Shown here in pieces: positions 8,611 through 16,109 of a DNA stretch of 47,612 nucleotides. Numbering within the stretch: the stretch's first letter is position 1; each line of letters begins with the position of its first letter. Source of the stretch: an uncultured Lachnospiraceae bacterium (lineage in GTDB: Bacteria > Bacillota > Clostridia > Lachnospirales > Lachnospiraceae); contig CATOJY010000026.1 in NCBI GenBank assembly GCA_951800685.1, positions 1 to 47,612 of the forward strand. The letters are read 5' to 3'. A program made the translations under genes and the position numbers. The notes under the pieces were generated by a model, which was not told where the DNA came from, made no database searches, and was given only the letters and a program-made list of their open reading frames with translations.

Positions 8611-8793
8611 ATGGAAAAAGTGCTCCGCTGTATTACAGACACTGCTGCGAACAGCGGTCTTGGTAATTTTGAGGAGAACTGTGCCAAAGCTTCTGGAATT
8701 GCAAAAGATATCACGGCGGCTTTATTAAAGGAACTGGCAAGAGACATGGAGGAAAAAAGTGCGGCAGAAACGACGGAAACAGACAAAATATAG
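8611..8793 (+). CDS. Small hypothetical protein, 60 residues
   Basis: I do not recognise this protein. It starts MEKVLRCITDTAANSGLGNF, is mainly predicted helical with two Cys in the N-terminal half, and ends in a charged EKSAAETTETDKI tail. The ATG at 8611 has GGAGAAGGGG upstream, better than the in-frame TTG at 8593. Base composition is closer to hisB downstream than to the AT-rich methyltransferase upstream. It has no membrane segment or signal peptide. It could be a real short gene carried with hisB. Confidence 0.5.
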   Translation: MEKVLRCITDTAANSGLGNFEENCAKASGIAKDITAALLKELARDMEEKSAAETTETDKI

Positions 8794-8814
8794 TTTCAGG
8801 TCGGGAGATAAATG

Positions 8815-8823
8815 TGCTATAGT
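8815..8823 (+). promoter_or_regulatory. hisB: Extended -10 promoter candidate for hisB
   Basis: TGCTATAGT forms TG-n plus TATAGT about 60 bp before the hisB ATG. A possible TTTCAG -35 lies 18 bp upstream. Confidence 0.4.
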
Positions 8824-8882
8824 AAATTTATATACGGGTTTATCAGTGTTTTAGAATATCTGGAAAGGTAGAGGGAAAATAT

Positions 8883-9476
8883 ATGGAGGCACGGATCGCG
8901 ACAGTAAACAGGGTGACGAAGGAAACACAGATTGGCTTGACGCTGAATCTGGATGGCAGTGGACAGTGCAGTATTGACACAGGGATTGGATTTTTTGATC
9001 ATATGCTGAATGGGTTTGCGCGTCATGGACTGTTTGACCTGACTCTGACTTGTAAGGGAGATCTGGCGGTAGACTCCCATCATACAGTAGAGGATTGCGG
9101 AATCGTTCTGGGAGAGGCCATCAAGCAGGCGGTGGGAGAGAAGAGGGCTATTAAGCGGTATGGAAGTTTTATTCTGCCAATGGATGAAGCGCTTATGCTG
9201 TGTGCAATAGATCTGTCAGGAAGACCATATCTTTCTTTCGAGGCCGCCTATACGGCACCGTTTATAGGAACTATGCAGACCGAGATGTTCCGCGAGTTTT
9301 TCTATGCAGTTTCTTATGCCGCTTCTATGAATCTGCATCTGAAAATGCTTTCAGGAACAAACGACCATCACATTGCGGAGAGTAGTTTTAAGGCATTTGG
9401 TAAAGCGCTTGATCTGGCCACTATGTATGAAGAACGGTTAAACGGGGCGGTGTGGTCTACCAAAGGAGTCTTATAA
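8883..9476 (+). CDS. hisB: Imidazoleglycerol-phosphate dehydratase
   Basis: Catalyses the manganese-dependent dehydration of imidazoleglycerol phosphate to imidazole-acetol phosphate in histidine synthesis. It is 197 residues, the normal length of the stand-alone bacterial enzyme. The two duplicated metal-binding signatures are DSHHTVEDCGIVLGEA (about 61-76) and NDHHIAESSFKAFGKAL (about 159-175), with FFDHML near residue 38. No other his gene is next to it, so the pathway genes are scattered or hisB stands alone. AGAGGG precedes the ATG. Confidence 0.97.
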   Translation: MEARIATVNRVTKETQIGLTLNLDGSGQCSIDTGIGFFDHMLNGFARHGLFDLTLTCKGDLAVDSHHTVEDCGIVLGEAIKQAVGEKRAIKRYGSFILPMDEALMLCAIDLSGRPYLSFEAAYTAPFIGTMQTEMFREFFYAVSYAASMNLHLKMLSGTNDHHIAESSFKAFGKALDLATMYEERLNGAVWSTKGVL

Positions 9477-9491
9477 CAAGGTGCCTGGGAA

Positions 9492-9540
9492 TCCGGCCAT
9501 TAGGAAACGAAAGCAGTCTGACTGGCCGGAATACGCAGCG
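9492..9540 (+). other. Hairpin after hisB
   Basis: TCCGGCCA (9492-9499) pairs perfectly with TGGCCGGA (9533-9540). No T-run follows, so it may stabilise the hisB mRNA end rather than terminate it. Confidence 0.4.
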
Positions 9541-9584
9541 CTGTCCATCTTCCTGAAAAGGAGAGGGATGCGGCATGCAGGATT

Positions 9585-9932
9585 TTATTGATTCATATGT
9601 TTTAGATAATCAAGGTATTTCAAAAGATATTTTCGATCATCCGGTTCTAATTTTTGAAGATCATATAGCACATCATGCATTGTCACTTGATCTACATAAG
9701 GATTTCTCAAATTTGTACTCCCAAGATAAGTGGAATCTGCGCCGAGAAGATAATCGGTGCTGACTTTATAAAATTTGGAAAGCTTGGACACTACCCACGT
9801 GGGAATTCCGCGTTTACCATTCTCATAATTGGAATAGCTTTGCTGTTCAATGCCAAGATATTTTGCAATATCTTCTTGTGTTAAATCATGGTCTACCCGC
9901 AGATCTCGTAGTATTTCACGCAGTTCTTTCAT
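9585..9932 (-). CDS. XRE-family repressor, paralogue 1
   Basis: A 115-residue DNA-binding protein. The helix-turn-helix occupies residues 1-58 (LTQEDIAKYLGIEQQSYSNYENGKRGIP is the recognition region), followed by STDYLLG and a C-terminal helical tail with DVLYDLQKLEPDDRKYLLKYLDYL. It is a clear paralogue of the protein at 11899-12243: both begin MKELR, share DHDLTQ and STDYLL, and have the same tail pattern. It is divergent from the sigma-factor operon at 10188. A motif shared by both paralogue promoters lies just upstream (9978-9995), which suggests autoregulation. More AT-rich than paralogue 2. Confidence 0.9.
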   Translation of the reverse strand: MKELREILRDLRVDHDLTQEDIAKYLGIEQQSYSNYENGKRGIPTWVVSKLSKFYKVSTDYLLGADSTYLGSTNLRNPYVDQVTMHDVLYDLQKLEPDDRKYLLKYLDYLKHMNQ

Positions 9933-9977
9933 GTGCCGTCCCCTTTTTAAACTGAAATATTGTCGAAATTATTATTG

Positions 9978-9995
9978 CACAACAAAAAATTGTGA
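9978..9995. promoter_or_regulatory. Putative XRE operator, copy 1
   Basis: CACAACAAAAAATTGTGA, 46 bp upstream of the XRE gene at 9932. The same string with one dinucleotide changed lies 37 bp upstream of the paralogous gene (12280-12297). It contains the inverted repeat CACAA-N7-TTGTG. Confidence 0.55.
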
Positions 9996-10034
9996 AACGA
10001 AAAACAAACAAAATGAATTAAAAATAATAATAGA

Positions 10035-10051
10035 ACAACAAAATGAAGTGA
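10035..10051. promoter_or_regulatory. Putative XRE operator, copy 2 (sigma-operon side)
   Basis: ACAACAAAATGAAGTGA keeps ACAACAAAA and GTGA at exactly the same spacing as the two sites ahead of the XRE genes. It lies between the XRE gene and the ECF sigma gene, so it could control the sigma operon. Confidence 0.45.
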
Positions 10052-10187
10052 AATAAATTGGGAAAATATATTTTTATATCTTTTTTGAATGAGATTAGTA
10101 GGAAGAATGATAAATTTTCGAACTAGTTATGTAGCTTTTGGGAAGGCTGCATTGTATTATCTGTGAAGGGAGGTAAGGAGAAAACTT

Positions 10188-10727
10188 ATGCATAAGGAAA
10201 ACCAATGTGAGGAAGTGATCATGCGTAATTCTGATCTTGTATACAGATTTGCTTACTCTCTGGTCAAGACCAGAATAGATGCAGATGACATTTATCAGGA
10301 GGTATTCATGCGTTATGTAAAGGCAGGACCAGTGTTTGCCAGCAAAGAACATGAAAAGGCATGGTTCATCCGTGTTACAGTGAACTGTTGTAAGAATTAT
10401 TGGAAGTCACCATGGATACGGCGCAGAGCTGTTTTCGATGAAGCGGCCATCATGCAGATAGAAAAACAGCCGCATAAGCAGCCACTGCGGAGAAGTACGG
10501 TTGTGATGCTCGAAGGAGCGGAGGCGGCGCAGGACGAGGAAGGCGAGCGTCTGATCAGGATAGTCAAGCAGCTCCCCGAAAAGTATAGAGTGGTACTCCA
10601 TTTGTTCTATTATGAGGAGATGTCAATCGAGGAGATCACAAAAGCTACAGGAATAAAGGCGTCCACGGTCAGAACAAGGCTGACGAGAGCACGGAGAAAA
10701 CTGAAAGAAAAGTTAGGAGGTTTTTGA
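10188..10727 (+). CDS. ECF-family RNA polymerase sigma factor
   Basis: Alternative sigma factor of 179 residues. Region 2 is SDLVYRFAYSLVKTRIDADDIYQEVFMRYV (about 15-44) followed by HEKAWFIRVTVNCCKNYWKS; region 4 is QLPEKYRVVLHLFYYEEMSIEEITKATGIKASTVRTRLTRARRKL (about 127-172). It is preceded by GAAGGGAGG. It overlaps the next gene by one base (TGATG), and that gene encodes a membrane protein of the anti-sigma type. Two XRE repressors flank the pair, with one operator-like motif at 10035-10051 in its upstream region. The signal it answers to cannot be read from sequence. Confidence 0.93.
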   Translation: MHKENQCEEVIMRNSDLVYRFAYSLVKTRIDADDIYQEVFMRYVKAGPVFASKEHEKAWFIRVTVNCCKNYWKSPWIRRRAVFDEAAIMQIEKQPHKQPLRRSTVVMLEGAEAAQDEEGERLIRIVKQLPEKYRVVLHLFYYEEMSIEEITKATGIKASTVRTRLTRARRKLKEKLGGF

Positions 10728-11860
10728 TGTTTGCAGAAGAGTATAAGAAAGCTTATGATTCCCTATCCCCTTCTTTGGAACTGCAGCAGAAAGTGGTGAT
10801 GAGAGCAGGGAGATTCTTTGATGAAAACGACAGTAGACAACGGAAAATGTCTGGTGGTCAGAAAGAGAATGGTATGGGGAGTAATGTGCTGCGTGTAAAG
10901 AGAATGGTAAGAGTGGCAGCGGCAGCTGCGATCGTAGGAGTGGGGGTTTTCAAGGTAATGCCGGTTGGGGCTATGAACATACCCGCTTTCTACCGGGTAA
11001 TAGAATATATTTCACCAGCGTTGGCGGAGCGTCTGGTTCCAGTGGAAAAGAGCTGTTCCAGTCAGGGGATTACGATGGAAGTGGAGGCAGTCGATCTTAG
11101 GGAAAAGGAAGCGGAGATTATTGTTTCTGTGCGGGATGATGAGGGAAGCAGTTCAGACCGGATTCATGGACAGATTGATCTGTTTGACAGCTATGGGTTG
11201 CTCTCGTATGGAAGCAATATAGTGATCGGAGGCTGCAGTTTTCTGAATTATGATGAGGAGACTGACAAGGCATATTTCAAAATAACAACGCAGGTAGATG
11301 GGCAATATCAGGCGGATAAGCTGCGTTTTACCGTCCGTGAAATCTTGTGTGAGAAGGATAGTGAGAGAAGGGAGATCGCACTGAAGAATATGATGGAATC
11401 TGTGGCGGCCAAAGTCGTGGAAATAAATGGAATGGGCGGCTGGCTGGAAGAACAGGAACTGCCGGAGGGGCTTAAGATGGCAGGCGAGACATCTGGGAGT
11501 TCACAGTGGTGTGGAGAGGTGCTGGATCTGTCGAACGGGGCAGAATGTGCAGCGGATGGATTTACGGTAGTGGGAGGCTCATACGCGGATGGCGTGCTGC
11601 GTCTGCAGATCTGCATGGGGGATAATCGTCATGCTGATAGATACGTGGAGCCGTTCTTAGTAGATGCCGCTGGAAAAGAACGGCGTGAAGATTATAGTGT
11701 GAGTTGGCAGGAAACGGTGGGAGATATAAGTTACCAGTTCTATGAATACTGGTTTATTGGGGAAATAGTAGATCCTGCAGACTATTCTATGTATGGTATT
11801 TTCCATAACAGTGCAGAAAGTATTGAGGGAGATTGGGAGGTTATCTTTCGGATAGAATAA
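10727..11860 (+). CDS. Putative membrane anti-sigma factor, DUF4179-like
   Basis: Probably holds the preceding ECF sigma factor at the membrane. It has a short cytoplasmic N-terminus (residues 1-60), one hydrophobic segment (VRVAAAAAIVGVGVFKVM, about 63-80) and a large extracytoplasmic part with EVEAVDLREKEAEIIVSVRDDEG, a pattern common in DUF4179 proteins of Firmicutes. The ATG at 10727 overlaps the sigma stop codon and has AGGAGG six bases upstream; the in-frame TTG at 10724 is not preferred. Coupling to the sigma gene supports the role. Length 377 residues. Sequence likeness to DUF4179 is moderate, so the anti-sigma role rests partly on context. Confidence 0.75.
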   Translation: MFAEEYKKAYDSLSPSLELQQKVVMRAGRFFDENDSRQRKMSGGQKENGMGSNVLRVKRMVRVAAAAAIVGVGVFKVMPVGAMNIPAFYRVIEYISPALAERLVPVEKSCSSQGITMEVEAVDLREKEAEIIVSVRDDEGSSSDRIHGQIDLFDSYGLLSYGSNIVIGGCSFLNYDEETDKAYFKITTQVDGQYQADKLRFTVREILCEKDSERREIALKNMMESVAAKVVEINGMGGWLEEQELPEGLKMAGETSGSSQWCGEVLDLSNGAECAADGFTVVGGSYADGVLRLQICMGDNRHADRYVEPFLVDAAGKERREDYSVSWQETVGDISYQFYEYWFIGEIVDPADYSMYGIFHNSAESIEGDWEVIFRIE

Positions 11861-11861
11861 G

Positions 11862-11882
11862 AATAAAGCGTGCAGCTTTATT
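11862..11882. terminator. Bidirectional terminator candidate
   Basis: AATAAAGC (11862-11869) and GCTTTATT (11875-11882) form a perfect stem with a GTGCA loop between two convergent genes. The T-run is short. Confidence 0.5.
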
Positions 11883-11898
11883 CCCTATGACGTCTGTG

Positions 11899-12243
11899 TT
11901 AATCAGGACGGCCCAGGAATTGGATAAACCGTAACAACTCTTTACGGGCGTCTTCTCCCAGCCCCTGGATATCGTACATGACGTCGTGCAGGGTAGTGCC
12001 CTCCAGGTAAGTGCTGTCCAGGTTCGTATTGCCGAGATAACCGCTGCCGGAATTGAGAAGATAATCGGTACTGACCTGATAGTATTTTGCCAAGGCTACC
12101 ACAGTACTGGTAGGGATTTCGCGGACTCCGTTTTCATAGTTGGAATAAGTCTGTTGAGAGACGCCGAGGTAGGAGGCTAGTTCCCGTTGTGTCAGGTCGT
12201 GGTCTTCCCGCAGATCGCGTATCAACTGTCGCAGCTCTTTCAT
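11899..12243 (-). CDS. XRE-family repressor, paralogue 2
   Basis: A 114-residue HTH_3 repressor. Residues 1-58 hold the helix-turn-helix (LTQRELASYLGVSQQTYSNYENGVREIP), then STDYLLNSG and a tail with LHDVMYDIQGLGEDARKELLRFIQFL. It is a paralogue of 9585-9932 with the same layout but higher GC. It converges on the anti-sigma gene and is divergent from the GH130 gene. The motif CACAACAAAAAAGCGTGA lies 37 bp upstream of its start, as it does near paralogue 1. The start follows GGAGG at the usual distance (12250-12254 on the minus strand). Confidence 0.9.
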   Translation of the reverse strand: MKELRQLIRDLREDHDLTQRELASYLGVSQQTYSNYENGVREIPTSTVVALAKYYQVSTDYLLNSGSGYLGNTNLDSTYLEGTTLHDVMYDIQGLGEDARKELLRFIQFLGRPD

Positions 12244-12279
12244 AGCATACCTCCATTTATGTTGTCACAGTCATTATCA

Positions 12280-12297
12280 CACAACAAAAAAGCGTGA
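12280..12297. promoter_or_regulatory. Putative XRE operator, copy 3
   Basis: CACAACAAAAAAGCGTGA, in the upstream region of XRE paralogue 2. Sixteen of 18 positions equal copy 1 at 9978-9995. It also sits in an ATCAC-N13-GTGAT inverted repeat. Confidence 0.55.
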
Positions 12298-12335
12298 TGC
12301 CGAAAGTAAATGAAAAGTGATATTTTGAGAGAATG

Positions 12336-12349
12336 CACAATATATTGTG
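12336..12349. promoter_or_regulatory. Perfect 14-bp palindrome, operator candidate
   Basis: CACAATATATTGTG is its own reverse complement. It lies between XRE paralogue 2 and the GH130 promoter, 57 bp upstream of the -35. Its CACAA/TTGTG arms equal the arms of the motif at 9978-9995. Confidence 0.5.
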
Positions 12350-12405
12350 GTGGAAAAACGCAGTTTTATGCACAAAGAATTTAGGTAAAGCCGGGAAGGG
12401 AAAAT

Positions 12406-12434
12406 TTGACAAGCCTTCCTGCGGTTGATAGAAT
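12406..12434 (+). promoter_or_regulatory. Sigma-A promoter for the GH130 gene
   Basis: TTGACA (12406-12411), 17-bp spacer, TAGAAT (12429-12434); a near-consensus promoter 36 bp before the ATG at 12470. Confidence 0.8.
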
Positions 12435-12469
12435 AAACCTATAATGAAGCGTAGAAATGGAGGGAAAAC

Positions 12470-13459
12470 ATGAGTAAAATTATTGGAAGATCGCTACCAA
12501 ACATTCCGTGGGAGGAGAAGCCTGAGGGGTATAAAATGCCTCTGTGGCGTTACAGTGGCAATCCGATCATTGGGAGAGATGGAAACAAGGTGTCTAACAG
12601 TGTGTTCAACAGCGCTGTTGTTCCTTTTGAGGATGGGTATGCAGGGGTATTCCGTTGTGACAGCCGTTCGATCAGTATGGATATTTTCGTGGGTAGAAGT
12701 AAGGATGGTATTCATTGGGAGATTGAGGATACGCCAGTGGTGTTTGAAGGGGCTGACAGCGAGATCCTAAAGAGGGAATACCGCTATGATCCGAGGGTGT
12801 GCTTTATAGAAGACCGGTATTACATTACATGGTGTAACGGCTATCATGGACCAACGATCGGTGTGGCATACACTTTCGACTTTAAGAAATTCACACAGCT
12901 TGAGAATGCTTATCTGCCGTTTAACCGTAATGGGGTTCTTTTTCCACGGAAAATAAATGGCATGTATATGATGCTCAACCGTCCAAGTGACAATGGACAT
13001 ACGCCATTCGGAGATATTTTCATCAGTCAGAGCCCGGATATGGAGTTCTGGGGCAGACACCGTCATGTGATGAGTCCGGTTGCGGGAGATTTATCTGCAT
13101 GGCAGTGTACGAAGATTGGACCAGGACCGATACCTATTGAGACAGATGAAGGCTGGCTTCTGATTTATCATGGCGTCATCAATACCTGTAATGGATTCGT
13201 ATATCGCATGGGAGCGGCATTGTTGGATAAAGAACAGCCATGGAAGGTACTTCTTCGTTCTAAAGATTATATTCTGGCTCCTTACGAGTATTATGAGTGT
13301 GTAGGAGATGTACCGAATGTGGTATTCCCCTGTGCAGCGCTCACAGATGCGGATACGGGACGGATCGCTGTTTATTATGGATGTGCGGATACCGTGACAG
13401 GAGTCGCATTCACGACAGTAGATGAACTGCTGGGGTATTTACAACAGCATCATATTTAA
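12470..13459 (+). CDS. GH130 beta-mannoside phosphorylase
   Basis: Inverting phosphorylase that splits beta-mannosides with phosphate to give alpha-mannose 1-phosphate. It is a five-blade propeller protein, here 329 residues with no signal peptide, so cytoplasmic. The family hallmark YDPRV (residues 106-110) carries the catalytic Asp107; FRCDSR (61-66), WCNGYHGP and the LLIYHGV segment near residue 226 are further conserved active-site parts. The length is closer to the mannooligosaccharide phosphorylases (GH130_2, RaMP2-like) than to the longer mannosylglucose phosphorylases (GH130_1). A GH3 gene follows 112 bp downstream, suggesting joint use on plant beta-glycans. Exact substrate is not certain. 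Confidence 0.88.
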   Translation: MSKIIGRSLPNIPWEEKPEGYKMPLWRYSGNPIIGRDGNKVSNSVFNSAVVPFEDGYAGVFRCDSRSISMDIFVGRSKDGIHWEIEDTPVVFEGADSEILKREYRYDPRVCFIEDRYYITWCNGYHGPTIGVAYTFDFKKFTQLENAYLPFNRNGVLFPRKINGMYMMLNRPSDNGHTPFGDIFISQSPDMEFWGRHRHVMSPVAGDLSAWQCTKIGPGPIPIETDEGWLLIYHGVINTCNGFVYRMGAALLDKEQPWKVLLRSKDYILAPYEYYECVGDVPNVVFPCAALTDADTGRIAVYYGCADTVTGVAFTTVDELLGYLQQHHI

Positions 13460-13471
13460 TATGCGTATAGG

Positions 13472-13519
13472 GTGGGCGGTTGTATGGCAGCGGGATAGAA
13501 GCTGCTATGGAGCGCCCAC
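13472..13519 (+). other. Two-tier hairpin between the GH130 and GH3 genes
   Basis: GTGGGCG (13472-13478) pairs with CGCCCAC (13513-13519); inside it ATGGCAGC (13484-13491) pairs with GCTGCTAT (13501-13508, one wobble). No T-run follows. It is likely an mRNA stability or processing element between co-transcribed genes, or a partial terminator. Confidence 0.5.
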
Positions 13520-13571
13520 TCTGTAATAGAGTACGGTATTCGGATGTAGTATATTTTAAGAAATAGAAGAG

Positions 13572-15926
13572 ATGAATATGAGACAAGAGCAGGGAATGAA
13601 ATTCGTAGACGGGCTGCTGGCACAGATGACGCTGCGGGAAAAGATCGGGCAGTTGTGCCAGCGGTTGTATGGCTTTCAGATATATGAATGGGAGCAGGGA
13701 GAGCTTCGCTTTCGCGACGAATTCGTGAAGGAAGTAGAAGTTTGTGGGGGACTTGGGACTCTTTATGGGTTGTACAGGGCGGATCCTTGGTCCGGCAGGA
13801 CGTATGCAAATGGACTGACCGGAGAATTGGCAATCAGAACTTATAATAAAGTGCAGAAATATGTGTTGGAGCATTCCAGGCTTTCTATTCCTGTGATGAT
13901 GAGCAGTGAGTGTCCGCATGGGCATCAGGCACTCGATGGTTATATTCTGCCGGTAAACCTGGCAGTGGGAGCCTCCTTTGCGCCGGAATATGCGGGGGAG
14001 GCAGCCAGAGTCTGTGCCGGGCAGATGAAGAGTATGGGTGTAGATCTGGCTCTCGTCTCACTGTTGGATATTTTGCGGGATCCCCGCTGGGGGAGAAGCG
14101 AGGAATGTTTTGGGGAAGATCCATATCTTGCGGCCTGCATGGCGAAGGCTGTGGTAGAGAAGATGCAGGGGGAAGGGATCGGTGTTGTGGCGAAGCATTT
14201 CTGCGGACAGGGAGAGACGACAGGGGGTGTCAATGCCAGTGCAGCAAGGATTGGGCTAAGAGAGCTGGCGGAAGTACATCTTCCGGCGGCGAAAGCCTGC
14301 TGCGAAGCGGATGTTAAAGGGATTATGGCAGCTTATAATGAGATTGACGGAATTTACTGTCACGCCAACAGGCATCTGTTACAGAACATCCTCAGAGAAG
14401 AATTTGGGTTCCAAGGCGCTGTGATGGCGGATGGCGTGGCGATCGACCAGTTAGATACCATGACAGGGGACCGGGTAAGATCGGCAGCGGCAGCATTGAA
14501 TGCGGGGGTGGATATTGGACTTTGGGATGAAGCCTTCTCGCATCTGGACGAGGCACTGGAGAGAGGGCTGGTTTCTATGGAGACGGTCGATCGGGCGGTG
14601 AAGAGAGTGCTGTATCTGAAATGGGAGCTGGGTTTGTTTGACAGGCCCTATCTTACCAAGGAAGGCATGCGCACAGCGGAGTATAAAGATCTGGAGGCAG
14701 AGAAAGCAGTTGGGGGAGAGAAATTTGTCTGTGAAGATGAGCTGTTAGAATTCTGTGAAGCGGATGGAAAGAGAACTTATACATATGAGAACTATCCACA
14801 GTCTGAAAAACTGGCACAGGAGTCAGTCGTCCTTCTTAAGAACAAAGAACATCTCCTGCCACTGACCAGAGAGAAACAGAAGATCGCTGTTATCGGACCG
14901 AACGCGGATGACCTTTACCGGCAGATTGGAGACTATTCCCCGCCGTTTAGAGAGGGCGTGGGCAAGACAGTCTGGCAGGGCTTGGTGGAACAGGCGCAGA
15001 AGTGGCAGCGAGGGGAATCCTGTCAGCCAGAGCTTCGGTTTTCAGATGGATCCGATATACAGCAGGCGGCGGCATTGGCGGCATGGAGTGATGTGGTTAT
15101 TTTGGTGCTGGGTGGTTCTTCCAGTCGTTTTGGCACAGCGGCAGTGTTTGACCGGAATGGGGCGGTGTTAGGAAACGGGAGGATGGCGATGGACTGTGGT
15201 GAAGGAGTTGATGCCGCCGACCTTCGTCTGCCGGATGATCAGGATGTGCTTTTTGATGTGGTGCGGCGTAGTGCGAAAGCGCTTGTCACGGTGGTGATCG
15301 CGGGAAGGCCCTATGCGATCCCTGTGATTGCAGAAGGAACGGATGCGCTTCTCTATGCATTTTATCCGGGACCTATGGGAGGTGTGGCGATTGCCGATCT
15401 GCTCTATGGTAACAGATCTCCTATGGGTAGACTTCCGGTTTCCCTGCCAAGAAGCGCGGGGCAGCTTCCAGTGTACTATAACCATAAGAAATCCTATCGG
15501 GCGATGCATTATTGCAATGAGCAGGAAGGAGCGTTGTATACCTTTGGCGAAGGCTTCGGGTATGGGTCGGTTTCCTGCGATGATGTCAAGATCCAGGAGA
15601 GGAATGGAGGAGTATGTCTTACCTGCGTGGTGAAGAATGAAGGGCAGTGGGAAGAGGCTATGGTACTTCAGTGCTACCGTCGTGTGAACAGTTCACGAGT
15701 CGTACCGCGGGTGAGGGAGCTAAAGGCATTTCAGAAAGTGTATCTGCAGCCGGGCGAGGAAAAGACAGTAACGATACCGATTGGACGGGAGTTTTTCCAG
15801 ATTTATACAGAGAATGGCTGCTGGGAGGAAGAAGAAGGAAAGTATGGACTTCTTCTGATGGATAGCGGAAAAGTCTATTGGGAAGGTATGGTGGAATGTG
15901 GAGAATCCACGCAAAGCGGATCGTGA
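13572..15926 (+). CDS. Glycoside hydrolase family 3 beta-glycosidase
   Basis: Retaining exo-acting beta-glycosidase (beta-glucosidase or beta-xylosidase), 784 residues, no signal peptide, so it acts on imported oligosaccharides. Order: GH3 N-terminal barrel (residues about 15-350) with DPRWGRSEECFGEDP, the substrate-binding KHFCGQGET and the nucleophile Asp near residue 287 in VMADG; GH3 C-terminal domain (about 410-650) with SVVLLKN and IGPNAD; fibronectin III-like domain at the end with PGEEKTVTIPI. The nucleophile context VMADG differs from the common VSDW/VSDY. ATG at 13578 is better spaced from AGAAGAG than ATG at 13572; both are in frame. It probably shares a transcript with GH130. Confidence 0.93.
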   Translation: MNMRQEQGMKFVDGLLAQMTLREKIGQLCQRLYGFQIYEWEQGELRFRDEFVKEVEVCGGLGTLYGLYRADPWSGRTYANGLTGELAIRTYNKVQKYVLEHSRLSIPVMMSSECPHGHQALDGYILPVNLAVGASFAPEYAGEAARVCAGQMKSMGVDLALVSLLDILRDPRWGRSEECFGEDPYLAACMAKAVVEKMQGEGIGVVAKHFCGQGETTGGVNASAARIGLRELAEVHLPAAKACCEADVKGIMAAYNEIDGIYCHANRHLLQNILREEFGFQGAVMADGVAIDQLDTMTGDRVRSAAAALNAGVDIGLWDEAFSHLDEALERGLVSMETVDRAVKRVLYLKWELGLFDRPYLTKEGMRTAEYKDLEAEKAVGGEKFVCEDELLEFCEADGKRTYTYENYPQSEKLAQESVVLLKNKEHLLPLTREKQKIAVIGPNADDLYRQIGDYSPPFREGVGKTVWQGLVEQAQKWQRGESCQPELRFSDGSDIQQAAALAAWSDVVILVLGGSSSRFGTAAVFDRNGAVLGNGRMAMDCGEGVDAADLRLPDDQDVLFDVVRRSAKALVTVVIAGRPYAIPVIAEGTDALLYAFYPGPMGGVAIADLLYGNRSPMGRLPVSLPRSAGQLPVYYNHKKSYRAMHYCNEQEGALYTFGEGFGYGSVSCDDVKIQERNGGVCLTCVVKNEGQWEEAMVLQCYRRVNSSRVVPRVRELKAFQKVYLQPGEEKTVTIPIGREFFQIYTENGCWEEEEGKYGLLLMDSGKVYWEGMVECGESTQSGS

Positions 15927-15940
15927 GCCGGGAAGTGGGG

Positions 15941-15969
15941 ACCGCTGGGGCGTATGCTCCGGCGGTTTT
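15941..15969 (+). terminator. Terminator after the GH3 gene
   Basis: ACCGCTGG (15941-15948) pairs with CCGGCGGT (15959-15966, one wobble), then TTTT. Confidence 0.65.
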
Positions 15970-15980
15970 ATGATGAAGGG

Positions 15981-16008
15981 TTGACTCCTAAGGGACAGCG
16001 TGTAAAAT
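15981..16008 (+). promoter_or_regulatory. Promoter for the PF09818-type ATPase gene
   Basis: TTGACT (15981-15986), 16-bp spacer, TAAAAT (16003-16008), about 100 bp before the GTG start. Confidence 0.55.
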
Positions 16009-16109
16009 AGAGATGAAGCGACGGCAAAAAGAGCTGGCGGCAGAAGACGCTGCAAGGAAGAGGGACGGCAGAGGGCAGCTCTGGCATGCCGTAAAAACAG
16101 AAAGGTACA

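Noticed and set aside
9575..9763. 62-residue plus-strand frame with a good AAGGAGAGG site
   Set aside because: It runs antisense through the 3' half of XRE paralogue 1, whose frame is well supported by its paralogue; the peptide shows no family features.
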